DNA of 64,000 bases from Morella rubra (GCA_003952965.2 CM025856.1:21731351-21795350); one strand, 5' to 3'; shown: positions 1 to 12,500, numbered from the stretch's first letter. Notes: generated from the letters alone by a model not told the origin. Translations and numbers: made by a program.

Positions 1-1694
1 AAGGCACCAAACTTCAATGATTATATTCGATTTATTTTTAACAACCTTCCTTTGGCTTGTTTCTCACTGCCTAGCCAACGATGAAGATGACACTAGCTAG
101 TGAGAAGTAGGAGAGGATTTTCTAAAGATCAAAGATACATAACGGAATACCGTAAAGATTACTAGTTTCGTTTAGTTGCACTAAACACCAAACACCATAG
201 AAGTCATTGCAATTTTTTTCACGACATTTGGTGAAAATGTTACTTCCGAAAAAGCTATATATATAGATGTAACACGACTAGGAGGTCATAATATTCCTTT
301 CTAAATAAGGTATCTTTAAGTAGGTTTAAGGAACCAGCTTGTAATTCACTCAATTTATTTGATAAAATTAAAGAATAACTTATTCATATCTCTTCTTAAA
401 AGCAAAGGTTCCAAAAGTATTACTGTTTGTATATATGGAGTTGATCGTCGGCCAATTATTTAAAAGTTTGACTCACTACTTCCCTACAAAGTTGTCTCCT
501 TTAATTACGTAACTATTCTTATTTCCTTTTTATTTTTTTGCAATTGCAAGCCCATATGTTTATTGATCAATGGGTCGCAATGCATTCCTGGCATGCTTTT
601 GTTTACAATATATCCTGCGACCTCAACCTGGCCTACTATATTACAAATATGGTATGAGAGTCAAACAGTTTCATTAATTTGTCTGGTGGAATGTCCTCAC
701 CGATCAAAAAACATCGGCTCCACTGCTTGGTTGTCTGATCGATCTGATTCCTCTCATTAGCAGCTAACTCGCCATATTATTGTCCCTCAATAGAAAGAAG
801 CATGCATGTATCCTCCTAACCCAATGATTTAGAAGTCGGTGGTATGGGCCAACCGAGTCGATCAACATTACGTTAATCATTAACGTACGTTTTGAAATCT
901 GATGGCGATCGAATGCTTAGGAAACAAATAGTGAAATGCATGGTTATAAGAACGGCCTGAAGACCATTAATCGTCGTAACTATCTCTTCAACTGTGATTT
1001 AGCAGAGGACAATTTGGTCGATCCATTTTTTTTGAAAAGTATTTCTCCATAGTGACGGGAATCAATTTGGGCTTGAGTCCATGCATGTGTTGGCATTTGC
1101 CTGGAGAGATCAGCTGAATACAGCTGGTTTCCACCTTTTACAGCTGTGTTGTGTCTTTGTTTGAGGCAATCAGCTTCCACGAGTCCCACAATCACATCAC
1201 ATCGTCTTTGTTTTCTGCGAAGCTTTCGCCATATCGCGTACGTCCCCAAGCCCATGTTAGAGCTGATTGGAATTATCGTTCCTATATTTTGGGCGCAGGA
1301 AAAGTGGGGGAAAATTAAGAAAAAAAAGGGAAATAGATTCACGTTGATTTTGCTGGAAAACAGAAAAAACAAGCACAAAATCTCCCCGAATAAGAAATGT
1401 TAAAAACCGTTTATCTTAAAAAAGAAACAGAAAAAGAGGAGGTAAAAAACCATGCGCTATAGCTAAGCCACTCGAGAACACCAAAATACCATCCACCAAG
1501 TAATATAAGTGCCTGCTCTAGATGATTCCCAAATGAGTTTCTTTACCAGATACTTCCTGACCAGTCACTATGATACAGCTTTCTCTTTTTTCTTTTCCTT
1601 TTTCATTTTCCCTTACGCGTAAACATTAATTATTGTCATATGAACGTCCATTCCCTGCATGCACCTATCTCTGTCCCTGCCTCCGTGCGGTTGC
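1..1694. other. Intergenic DNA upstream of GASA1-like gene
   Basis: AT-rich sequence at the window edge. Open frames here (for example 563-760 and 980-1403) are short, lack splice partners and resemble no protein I know. I see no RNA gene or element. The last few hundred bases are presumably the promoter of the GASA1-like gene. Confidence 0.5.
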
Positions 1695-1702
1695 TATAAA
1701 TA
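1695..1702 (+). promoter_or_regulatory. TATA box of GASA1-like gene
   Basis: TATAAATA lies 112 bases before the ATG at 1807. This fits a transcription start near 1725-1735 and a leader of about 75-80 bases. The spacing and the match to the plant TATA consensus are good; the start site itself is inferred. Confidence 0.6.
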
Positions 1703-1806
1703 GCAGCACCCTTATCTCGCTTCTTCACATAATTAGATACTGAGATTTCAACTAGGCGTTGAACAAAAAAAGCTCCAGTTCGATCCCAAGTCTCTATACT
1801 ATACTC

Positions 1807-2343
1807 ATGGCTATCTCCAAGGCTTTAATTGCTTCTATTCTCATTTCCCTCCTAGTTCTTCAACTCGCTGAAGCTGATCAGCTGGTAAAGTTTTCTCATT
1901 CTTCTGATCATGATGATTGCTCTGTTTTCTCTTCCTGTTTCTTTTCTGTATATACGTGAACGTCGCGAAGCTTTGTCACTTTCTAACAAAAATAGCACGC
2001 TGTTGACGGATGCAGGTGAACAACAACGGGGCTCAGGGTACTCTCTCGGCAAAAATAGGTGACTTTCATCATCTTCTTCCATCCTTTTGTTATCTTTTGA
2101 TTGAATCATATATAGTTGATGAATTGACTAACGTTGTAACTACATATGCTTTGTCCTTACAGATTGTGGAGGAGCATGTGCTGTTAGATGCAGTCTATCG
2201 TCTAGGCCGAACCTCTGCAAGAGGGCATGCGGGAGTTGCTGCTCCCGCTGCAGCTGCGTTCCTCCAGGCACTTCCGGTAATCTGAGGTCTGCCCCTGCTA
2301 CGCCAACCTAACCACCCGTGGCAACAAACGCAAGTGCCCTTAA
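1807..2343 (+). CDS. GASA1: GASA1-like gibberellin-regulated cysteine-rich peptide, with a 3' frameshift
   Basis: Three exons: 1807-1884 (signal peptide, 26 aa), 2016-2058 (14 aa), 2163 to the stop. All junctions are GT...AG, and the exon lengths match the intact tandem copy at 3848. The N-terminus (MAISKALIAS..., ending AEAD) is nearly that of Arabidopsis GASA1 as I recall it. GASA/snakin peptides are secreted to the apoplast or wall, carry 12 cysteines in a C-terminal domain of about 60 residues, and act in hormone-regulated growth and defence. Nine cysteines are in frame. One base is then missing around 2279-2289: the coding exons total 302 instead of 303 bases. As written, the frame goes astray after the GTSGN motif and stops at 2309-2311. 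The original frame, with the last three cysteines and the KCP end, resumes at 2287 and stops at 2341-2343. The cause is either an assembly error or a recent loss-of-function allele. Confidence 0.85.
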
Positions 2344-2505
2344 ATAGAAGTCGCGAAAAGACTGTGCTGGTGTCATCTAAGACAGAAAAAATAAGAATTA
2401 GGGACGTCGGAAATGAAATTGTGTACATTAATTTGTCATTGGTTTGGGATTTGAGTTGCGTATCGGAGTTGTTCTTTCGTTGTAAAGTCTTTTCGGCTTA
2501 TGTTA

Positions 2506-2511
2506 AATAAA
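2506..2511 (+). terminator. Polyadenylation signal of GASA1-like gene
   Basis: AATAAA lies 163 bases past the intended stop at 2343, within a T-rich stretch, as expected for a plant near-upstream polyadenylation element. Confidence 0.45.
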
Positions 2512-2519
2512 ATAATGAA

Positions 2520-3847
2520 GTCAAAATCTTTCCTTCTGACCTCTTCGCTAGTTTTTCAAGGAAAGAAGCCTTGCACGACTCCTTAATTTGACTCGTGTTT
2601 TCTCAACAGAGATCCAACTTGACCATGTGACAACTGCGGTTTATTTCCTTTTAAAATAAAAAAATTCTGGGCACTATCCGTGCGTGCTTCTTTTGAGGAT
2701 TCGAAGAAGTGCCACATAGGACAGTAGGCAAACAAAGAAAATAATTGGAAATTTCAGCCTTATGAAAACCGTTGACTGTTTCTGACTTCATTCTCTAATT
2801 TGACCAGCATGGAGATTGACGGTTCAGGTTGAGTCAATACATCGGGGTAAATTGCTCTTCGAAGCCCATGACATTTGGGCCCAATTCATTCTTCCGAGAG
2901 CCGAAAGGTCCAGAAAGGATTGTTCTAGTCCATATAGACCCATTCAACATGGAAAAGCAAAATTCAAACTAAAGGGACTCCATGAAATATCTTGAATCTA
3001 ACCTGCCAGTCAACAAAATTCAAACTACTTTTTGTGTCCCGGAACCGGAACGGAAACAATCCGGAGGGAATTCGAGGATCCTCAATCCTCAGCGTTGTCG
3101 GCCCTTCTGCCTTAACGTGCAGGATTATCGAAAGTTAAATTCGTGATGCAACGGTTTTCGCGCAGTTTTCTAGAGTCATGTAATCCTCATTGCTTTTACC
3201 AGATTTCAAGCGACCGTCCAATCAGGTGCGTTAAGCAGCCGTAAAAAGAAACCAAAAATGATGGACCCTGTGATTACTTTTTGAGCCGCGGATCAATAAA
3301 TATATGAGCTACCGGACCTGTTCACCCCACTGAATTGAACGAGGCCGTTTGATTCTCCGCTGTTACGTTTCGGGAGGGCTAAAAGTAATACTAATAAAGT
3401 CTAAAGCTAACGAATACTGAATTCTGAACGGTTAATACGCTTTAAAATGCTTTAGACAATAAATTTAAGCAAGTTTTCTTATCGTCTAATGAAAGCCAGA
3501 AGAAAATTGTTCTTCATGTGTTCTCAATGTTACTTCTCTTAGTCGCAACTTCAACCTTGGAAACAAACAGTTCTGGTTTCGGTTCTCTTGGTTGTCTCGG
3601 CCATTCACATTAATGCAAGGCATGCTTTCTCGTACACGACACGTTGGAAACAATTGAAAATGTTCCATTCCAGTACCTAACCCTATTTGCAGTTGTGAAG
3701 AACTTACACCTACCCCTATTTATTACCAACCCAAATAATTTTTTAACTCCCACAATAAATAAAGCCGCATTTTCACCTTCATGAACTCACACATATCAAG
3801 GTTAAGATCAGAACCATAAAAAACCCCAGTTCCAAGCCTTAAAAGCC
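2520..3847. other. Intergenic region between the tandem GASA genes
   Basis: No supportable gene. It holds the downstream flank of the first GASA gene and the promoter of the second. An A/T-rich TATA-like stretch lies around 3750-3765, about 85-95 bases before the second ATG. The minus-strand open frame at 3486-3668 has no recognisable features. Confidence 0.45.
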
Positions 3848-4364
3848 ATGGCCGTCTGCAAACCTCTAATTGCTCCACTTCTCATTTCTCTTCTCATTCT
3901 CAACCCTGCTGAATCTTATCAACAGGTAAACGTTTTTCCACTCCCCCTTTCTTTGATTTACTGTTTCCTCCCACCTGTTGATAAGCCTCTTCATTAACCC
4001 CAAGTAATTTTTTTTTTATCTGACATGTTTTAGGTTATCACAACCAGGGTCGAGAGCCCTTCCCCAGAAAAGATAGGTATATATGATCCTTCACTCTGGG
4101 TATTCATTGAACATATATACTTTATTAATCAAGGAAAAGAGTTTAATTGAGGTGCAATATCTTTGTATTCTTTGCATGCCAGATTGTGATGCTGCTTGTG
4201 ATGCGAGGTGCCAATTGTCATCGAGGCCGCGCCTATGCAACAGGGCATGTGGGACTTGTTGTGCCCGCTGCGACTGTGTTCCTCCTGGCACTGACGGTAA
4301 CTATGATGCGTGCCCCTGCTATGCCAATATGACTACCCACGGCGGCAGACACAAATGCCCTTAA
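3848..4364 (+). CDS. GASA-family gibberellin-regulated cysteine-rich peptide, intact tandem copy
   Basis: Three exons, 3848-3925, 4034-4076 and 4183-4364, encode 100 aa. Residues 1 to about 23 are a hydrophobic signal peptide rich in Leu and Ile, ending near AES. Residues 27-40 are a short variable linker. Residues 41-100 are the GASA domain with all 12 cysteines (42, 46, 50, 59, 63, 66, 67, 70, 72, 84, 86, 99), the VPPGT motif at 73-77 and the family-typical C-terminal KCP. Exon lengths of 78 and 43 bases match the first copy at 1807 exactly, so the two arose by tandem duplication. The signal peptides and linkers have diverged strongly. The family is secreted and linked to gibberellin response, cell elongation, redox and antimicrobial activity; the specific role here is unknown. 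Frame and splice sites are clean. Confidence 0.92.
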
Positions 4365-4369
4365 TAATA

Positions 4370-5895
4370 CCTTTCCTCAATGCTTTGTGTTCTTTATGAC
4401 ATTATATATAGCAATTCGCATAACCTTCTTCGATGAAGGATGAGCATCGTGTAAAGGGATTACTAATGATAATAACTTACTATTCAGATTCACCCAAAGA
4501 TGTCGTACATCGCTCTTAGCCCAAAAAATAAAAAATCATATGGTTGTAAACAGGTAATAAAGGCAACTCATTCATTTGGGTAGGCGCTTCATTTCGGCGG
4601 TAATTCAACATTCAATTTGGGTAGTGCCTTATCGGGCTTTGCGAAGATCAATCATTCTAAAATTGGGCCGCTTTAGTTATAAATGGCCCAAATTAAAAGG
4701 CATTTTGCTTCTGCACCTTGGTACAGAAAGGTGAGTTTAGCTCCTTTTTGGGTGCCCAATGGGATAGCTGAAGAATCAGAACAAACAACACCCCCACCCC
4801 CCAAAAAAACAAAGGGAAAAAGGAATGAAAAAAAAGAAAAGAAAAGAGTGAGATGCCTCAAAAAGAGTGAAGATCATGGAACAGAGGAAGGAGGCGCCTC
4901 AAGAAAATACATGGAACGTGGAATGAGTTTACTGATTTCTTATCCAAAGGAAGCTCTCTACAGTTACACTTTCGAAACGTAGCAAATAAAATAAACATGC
5001 CCGTAATCCATCATTATATCGTAACTCAATACAAAGATGTAGTTCTGGGTAATTCAAAGCACAAAACATATTCCATTCCCACTAAACAAAGTACAAACGA
5101 GGAATCCCAAGAGGAGATATCCTGCAGCTACGTACTCTCATTGCAGGTCGTCGTCAGGCATCCTCCCCTCCTACATTGCTGTCGTGCTGCTCATGATTTA
5201 AGTACGTAGTTTGTCTGGTTCAGTAATCGCCTTCTCGGTGGTCCTTTTCTTGCTTTCTTTCTTCTTTTTCGGCACTGTACGCAACAGATGTATGGGGGTT
5301 GTTTGTTAGGTTCCTCTACTTTACCTTACCTTCTGTATTCTTTCGTTAATCTAACATCAAAAGAACGCTTACTTTGAAACAAAAATCATAAAACAGCCCA
5401 TGGGTGTCTAAATAGCCTTTTCACCCTCTGTAGCAGTTTAAAGCAATATCTGATTAGACAGATACAGATGTTAAGAGATACAGATGAACCGGAAGAAGAA
5501 AAGAACGAGAGTTAGCGGTGAAAGAGCAGGGGACAGGAAAAGCAGCGGCGTTTTCTTTGTCCGGCGAAGTTGTTGACCCAAATCTCGGCTTGTGAATCTA
5601 CATGAAACTTGAACCAGGAAATTAGGATTCAAATTGCCTAGAGGCTCGTGTTTCCACATTCGTGCCCACAAATTCTGAGTGTCCAGAAATTGAAAAAGGA
5701 AAGTACATACGAACAGCATCTATAGTGGCGGACATGGTAAACATAATACCAGATAAGGACAATCGACAAGAGACAAGCAAATATTCCACTCAATGATGCA
5801 ATGGAAAGCCAAGCCCTTCGTTGATTTGACAAGGAAGACAATTGTTGGGGTGAGAATGAAAGGGGTTCCAAATTTGTTCTCATAATTTAAAAAAA
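4370..5895. other. Intergenic region downstream of the GASA pair
   Basis: No gene I can support. A minus-strand frame at 5638-5883 encodes a hydrophobic stretch that could pass for a membrane segment. It starts at the edge of the foldback element, has no homologue I recognise and no convincing exon structure. Confidence 0.4.
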
Positions 5896-5898
5896 AAA

Positions 5899-6340
5899 AT
5901 TTACAAATACCACACTAGATTTTAACGACTTTTTAAAAAACTCACTGAGTTTTAAAAAATTTCAAAAAGTTCACTAGGTTTATTATTTTGGTATAAAAAT
6001 TTACTGAACCCAACGCCGTTAGACCGGTTTAACGGAAAATTCATCTCGTCCAATCATACTGTGACACGTGTCACACGGGACCCGATCCTTTCAATTTTTT
6101 TTTTAAAATTAATTATGTTTTTTTATTAATTTTAGATTTAGTTTTAAATTTTTATTTATTTAAGGACACGTGTCACAGTATGATTGGACGAGATGAATTT
6201 TCCGTTAAACCGGTCTAACGGCGTTGGGTTCAGTGAGTTTTTATACCAAAATGATAAACCTAGTGAGCTTTTTGAAATTTTTTAAAACTCATGATTTTTT
6301 AAAAAGTCGTTAAAACCTAGTGTGGTATTTATAAATTTCT
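5899..6340. mobile_element. Foldback (MULE/MITE-like) element with long inverted arms
   Basis: The left arm, about 5899-6072, reappears as the reverse complement at about 6166-6340 with few mismatches. The arms are roughly 175 bases each and flank an AT-rich loop of about 95 bases. The outer ends read AAATACCACACTAG... on the left and ...CTAGTGTGGTATTT on the right. The inner arm ends carry the palindrome GACACGTGTC, a G-box-like core. There is no coding capacity. Both ends abut A-rich runs, so the target-site duplication cannot be read with confidence. Long arms with a short loop suggest a Mutator-type foldback MITE; that class assignment is inference. Confidence 0.8.
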
Positions 6341-6344
6341 CTTA

Positions 6345-8090
6345 AAAAAAAAAAAAACTCTTGGGTGTCTCTGCTGTATAGGAAGACCAGATTGACATCT
6401 ATGTTACAATGACTGAATACGCACAAAATCCAGCTGCCCACTAGACCCATGCGGCTATCCCATCTCTCCCACTACAGAAGAATGCAGGATGTGACATTGG
6501 ACCAATGCCACATTCATCACTGCCTCCTCCCTAACGGGTTAGGGGCCATTGCTCCATGACTCTGTCTTCTTCCCCAACAAATAGTGAGTATTGTGTCTCA
6601 TAGTCTCACCTAGATAGATGTAAATCCTATTATTTTTTATTTACTCATTTGATCAGATTGTGAGCAATTAAATCATCTGAAAGATTTAATTAAAGTCGTA
6701 AATGATTGAGCCATATAAACCTTTACCAAATTTTATCCAGTACAAAAGATGCCGTGCTTCAAAAGGGATTCGAAGATAAAAGGGCAACCAAATTCTGCAA
6801 GACAAAAGCTAGATTGCATGTAAAAAGAAGATAGGCACCCTGAAAATTGGTACAATTGGTGCTAAATCAAGCAAAGCCTATTTTTGCGTAGAAAAAAATA
6901 AAAAAATAAAAAAGCAAAAAGCAAAGCCAATTCAGTGCATTGGGCCCGCGGCCTATTATATAGGGACCTCTTCTATTATTGCGTCCATTGGCTCGTTGTT
7001 CGTAGGGGAGTTCATTTGTTAAAATTTTGAAGTATATTTTAATTTTATTAAAATTTGTAAAAAATTAAGATTTACGTGTAAAGGTTAAAAATTTTAAAAT
7101 ATATTTATTTTAATAAAAATTTCTGTACCCCGATATTTCGGGAAAAAGAACACCAGATGTCGGTCGAGATGTTGCGGCTTGCAATCCAGCGCATCAACGT
7201 CTCATGGACATGGTGGGGCGAGAACGAAGGTTGGTTTGGTAATTGCAGGGTTAGCTGCCGGAAAAATCTATGAGTCACGCAGCAATCGTGACTCCATCTG
7301 CCACGCCGAGGTGCAGAGAGCCAGAGAATAAAATGATCACATTCCCCGTCAAATAACAGCCTAGGAAGAAAAAAAAAAGGCTTAGGAAAAAAAAAAAATC
7401 GCCTTCCAATGACCAATTAATCGCCGAGTCCTATGCCTTCCCTGTCCTCGTGACTGAGAACTTTTTCTAGAAGTCACGTCGCAGATTTCAGTGTGTCTCC
7501 AGTGAGAGAGATATAAAATCCTCAACACGCCGAAGCTCACACTCCAGCAGGCGCGTGGAACACTCGCACAGTGTCACAGTCTTCTGTTAATGGTACGTGT
7601 TTCTCACAGCATTAATCTCCTGACCTTTTCCACATAACCGGAAAATAAACCGTTTTTTTTTTTGAAATCCGAGCAAACTTGTATCAATTTCCACAAAAAA
7701 AAAAAAAGTACAGAATATTTTTATCGTTGGGAAGAGAGAGAAGGCTTGGCCGCAGGAGCCAAGCATGTTGTTCGTACGGAGAGACGGTAAGCTATGCCAC
7801 ATGGCGAACATCCATATGATTTGCGACTGTAGCCGTCGATAAATGGAATTTAGTTTCGTTTTTCTTGGTAAATGGAATTTGGTTCGGTTACTGCTTGTCA
7901 ACCGTCTCAATCGCGGAGAAGGAAAGTACGTCGTCTCCAATGAGGAAACCATCCATGGCGAAATTGGGCCGAGGTTTCCAATAAACGTATCAACGCCGTG
8001 GGGTCTCCGCCTCTGCATGGGATGTAACGTGGACAGCTTACACGTTGGCATGTTGTAAGTGCGGAAAGGATTGGGCTTTGTCCTATGTGG
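6345..8090. other. Intergenic region between the foldback element and the Gln-rich gene promoter
   Basis: AT-rich with short open frames only. A TATA-like AGATATAAAA at about 7508-7517 is followed by no supportable coding exon. The minus-strand frame at 7587-8153 has low-complexity composition and no recognisable domain. Confidence 0.4.
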
Positions 8091-8094
8091 ATGA

Positions 8095-8208
8095 CACGTG
8101 GGAATTATTCTGTTTGATGCTTCGGTGGTTATCCAACGGCTACGAGGGACCACCGAGTGTGCACCGTCGATCGTGGAATGACGTGAGAATGGAGCTTGTG
8201 TATAAATG
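8095..8208 (+). promoter_or_regulatory. Probable core promoter: G-box/ABRE and TATA box upstream of the Gln-rich gene
   Basis: CACGTG at 8095-8100, in the context ACACGTGG, matches the ABRE/G-box core bound by plant bZIP and bHLH factors. A TGACGTGA element lies near 8179-8186, and TATAAATG lies at 8201-8208. This suggests transcription starting near 8235, with a long or spliced leader before the first coding exon near 9.5 kb. The sequence motifs are seen; their use by this gene is inferred. Confidence 0.4.
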
Positions 8209-9507
8209 TCGGGAAAGAGAGAGAAAGAATGGAGAAAAAGCGAGAGAAAGGGAAGGTGGTGGCAGTTTCGGGATGCATTTAAGCTCGACTTTACGGTGCG
8301 AAATCATCGGTTTTTTTATTGTTCCCCGTTTTCTTGTGGAACTAGTGAGCTGCGGGTGAGCATTTTGTGAGCGAAATGAGTTTGAGAGCTCTGATATGTG
8401 GATCTGAATTGAATTTTGGGACTTGAAGTGGGTTTTCCTGAATTTTCTTTTTTGCCTTGAAGTTCCACTCTCTGACTTGATTTTTCATCTCGTTCGATTA
8501 TGCGGAGGATTTTGTTGGATGTAATATCCGGAAAGGAAGACTTGCTGGTTTTTGTTTCTGGGAGATTCGTGCACTAATTGGTTCTTTTTCCTCCAACGAG
8601 AGAAGTGAGAACTAACGTGATTATGTGATTCATCCAGTATTTTGACTGAAGGAGTTTCACGGGTATTTCAGAACTTTTCTGTGTCTGCCAGTTTTATCTC
8701 TCTCTGTAGCTCTCTGTGCGGCCCTTTCTTGGGTCTGTTACTCCGCTTTATTTCACGAAGAACCTGATTCTCTGAACACGAGGAACGAATTACTTTTCTT
8801 ACTTTCTTTTCTACCATCTCTTTGCTTGCTTTTTGTCCCTGCCTCCCCTGTCTCTTTTCTATTTCACCGACGAGATCCTCGCGAGCACTGCTACTCTAAG
8901 TTCAGATAGATTGACATATGTGGCAACCCAAATTGGTTTTTCTCTTTCTTTGGAAATCCCAAACGCCACTTTTTCGGTTTTCTTTCCGGCGAGCTTTTCG
9001 GTAAAAAACTAAAACCCAAAAATAATTCTCTCACCCTCTCCGTCTCCCTGTCTCTACGTTGTTCTCGTTCACTTCTTCTTTACATTTTCCTTTCGTGTTC
9101 ATAGCAAAACCGGAAACGATTTTCATTTTCTACAATTTCTCTGACCCGTTTTCTTTGCTTTGATTGAAGTAACTCAAATTCCGGAAACTCGAGTGGAAGT
9201 AAACAAATCGCTAAATGGAAAAGATCCCGTCGGCCAGCGTTTCTCGCGGTTGGTCGGGTGGAATCGAATCGAATTCTTAGCCGTCGAAGCTGTTTTTGAA
9301 AGTCAGATGCTGGAAGCCTTGAAATGGACAAAGCTCGAGACGCGAGGCGTGGAGCTAGTCGGTTCTCTCCTGGCAAGCCCCACAAGCTATTCTTTGGTAA
9401 ATTTCACTCACACATAAAAGATACAAACATAAATAAATCCCCGACCTATTTGTACTTGTCGTTATCTGGGTGATCCTTGTTTCGCTTGGTGATAAGGTTC
9501 GCCGATT

Positions 9508-12500
9508 ATGCGTGTCCCGTGTCCTTTGTTATCTCCTTTCCAGTGCGTTCTTGTTTTTTTATGTGTTTCTATTGTGTGTGATTTTGAAGGGTCGGATTGT
9601 GTTGGTGGGGACTTCGTACATTCGGAAGGATCGAAGAAAGAGAGGCTAAGAAGATTGAGTGTTGTTGGCAGAACCAGCTCGAGCTACGAAGACTCCGAAA
9701 TGGGTTGCGATGTCTCCGACAGAGAAGACGAGCTCCGGTTACAAGCACCGTCAATGAGTATCGATTCTAACAAGAGATTTAAGATTCCCAAAAAGGTTGA
9801 CAATTTTTGATGAGTCGAAGCTTTTTATTGTTCACGTTTCATGATTGGGTAGTTTAAAACACCCCCCCCCTTCTTCTTTTTTTTGTACAGTTTTTTGATG
9901 ACTGCAATGGCGTTGATCATGCCTCTGTTCCGAGAAAACTACGTTCAGGTACGTGGTTCATGAATCAAACTCTGTAAGTTTTGTGTTTTTTTTTTTTTTT
10001 TTTTTGTTTTATTTTTTGTGTGCAATTTTATTTTTTGTACTTTCTTTGATTTTTTTTTGTGAACTCGGAGACTAATGTTTAATTTTCAAAGCCCTTTTTG
10101 TTTGGTGGGTCTTCTGGGAATTCTCAGTTTGTTTGTTTGTTTTGCTTTATTAGTTTGGATTAGGACTGAAGCAAAACTGAAGCTTTTTGCTTTTTCTTTA
10201 TTTTTCTGGACGTAAGATTCTGTGTGTTTTCACTTCACTCTATTTAATACGTTGATGCTGCGACTTTTATGGTGCATTTGTTCTTTAAAATTAAATTAGT
10301 ATAATGGTGTTTGAGATTTTGGTTCATTCTGTTCTTAGGTTCACTTTTCCAATGGAGATACTTTCGCTTTTAGCGATTCAGAAAGGTTTTCTGTATTCAA
10401 TTTTAAAAAGTAATGCGCCTTATTTTTTATGGGACTGATGTTTTGGAATTTCCTCTTTCACACTTACAGCCATGAAGAAGCGCAATCGCGAATCTATTTC
10501 TCCACCTTTACCAGATTCAAAGAAGCTGAACCATACAATCAGTGGAGTAGAAGAATCACCCTTAAAGAATGGAATAAAGAAATCCAAACTGAACATCGTT
10601 AGTCCTCTCTAGGTCTCCACTATCAAAATATCCGTCTTTTGCTTTTTTCGTTTAGTATTTCAAGTACTAGTCTTGGAATTGTTTTTGTAGAAACATGGAG
10701 GCTCAAACTGGTCCCTAGAACAGACCGTCTCTGGGCCAATAACAAAGGATGAGGAAGAAGTAGTGGAGACCTTGTATGCATTGGCCGGGATGTTCCCGAA
10801 TAGTGATGCGAATGAGAAGAGTGAGAAGAGTAAACTAGACAGTGAATCTAAGGAAGGAAAACCTTTGGCTTTGCCAGTGTCAAGGGAGAGTCCAAAGCCT
10901 GTGCAAGGTTTCTTTGTTTAGCTCTTTCTACAATATTAAGATCTTCCTCTCCTCTCTCTCTCTCTCTCTCTCTCTTGTGGTATGTTAAATTGGGTACTTC
11001 ATCAGATTCTGCTGTTACAAAAGACAACTCGACTTCAATGCCAGTGTGACTGCCGAGGTTGCCAAGTCCTCATCTAATGCGGGAAGATCGCCCAAAGAAA
11101 CTGCAAAAGTAGATTCTTTGAATGAACCCAGTATTCAAGAACAACTAGATTTACCTGACAGAGAGAAATTTCGTATGGACTCGGATTGCTCTGTTCCTCC
11201 ATTGCATCTACATAACGTGCCATTCTTGGCTAAGGGTGATGGTAACAGTGTAAGGCCTTTGCGTGATTCTGAGATAAGCTCGGAGGCTGGGTGGGTAGTT
11301 TTTCAACATGACTAACTGCTTATTAGCTTTTCCTTTTTTCCTGCTTTTTTTTTCGTATTATATTTTTCAATATATTTTGTGATGCAGTGGATTAAAGCTA
11401 CATACAGAACCAGAGGCCCCACTTACTGTGAGGAAACCAGAGATTGCACTGGAACCAGTAAGTGTGATTTCCTGGTCTAAGCTAAATATTCTTTTAGTAA
11501 TCTAGATCTGTATTTAACTTTGGATTTGGATTGCTGTATAGGCCATAGCCATTGCATGCGAACTGGAACAACAGAGTATGATCAAGGAGCCCAAGAACGG
11601 TACTTTTCTAGCTTGCTCAGAAGGTCTATTTGTCATATATTTGGGCTCGTGCTTTGTCACAGAAGTGGCATTCTTTTACAGTATATTGTAAAGCCATATT
11701 GTGACAGTATTCTACTCTTCTTTGATCAAAAGGTCCAGCATTGTGGCCAGGCTCGTCTTCAGTGGCGTCAAATGGTGTTGGGAGTGACGGTCGTGCTTTG
11801 CAATTGCCGTAATTGTCTTACGTTCCTGTATTTTTGAATCATTCGTTAACTGTTTGTTGTTTGCTTTCATGTCCTCATACATTTAGCTGTCTCAGGTCCT
11901 CTGCTGCTAAAATTCCATCTTGGCTTGATACTGCTATTAATGCCTCCAGACCCAAGTCATTTGAAAATGATTCTTCAAGTGGAAAGGTGAAGATGACTTG
12001 TAATTTAATCACTTTTCTTATTTATTCTTCTTATCTGTTGTCACAGCTTTTAAATCTAAGCAATTTGTTTCATCGCAAACATGGGGTTCCTATTTCCAGC
12101 ATCTGAACGGTACATGGTTAACTATGCAGGTTTCAAAAGTTGCCTTTGAAAATAGTTTGTGGAAGAGGTGTGATGCCCATGTTCGTATAAGCCGGTTCAT
12201 TCAGATTTTACAAACGCCAGAGAACCAGGAGAGGTTTCAGCCGCAACCAAATCTGTTGGGACCAAAAGAAGGATCTAAGTTAGGAGTTCTTATGGCAAGT
12301 AACGACTTCCATGAGGTGAGAAAGAGTGTATATGGCCTTATTTCTTCAAGCAATCTATGCAATTTTATTGCCGAAGCAAAATTCAAATGAAGCTAAAACT
12401 TGTATTCTTCAGCTCCAGGGACTTGATCAAGATCGGCCCCAGGCTGCTCTAGCAGCATCTCAGATGCACATTCGACAGAAGCAGGTAAGCTTCTATTGCA

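Noticed and set aside
5638-5883. Minus-strand frame with a hydrophobic segment resembling a membrane helix
   Set aside because: Short, begins at the edge of the foldback element, no homologue recognised and no exon partners.
7587-8153. Minus-strand 188-aa frame
   Set aside because: Composition is low-complexity, it overlaps the probable promoter of the Gln-rich gene, and no motif is visible.
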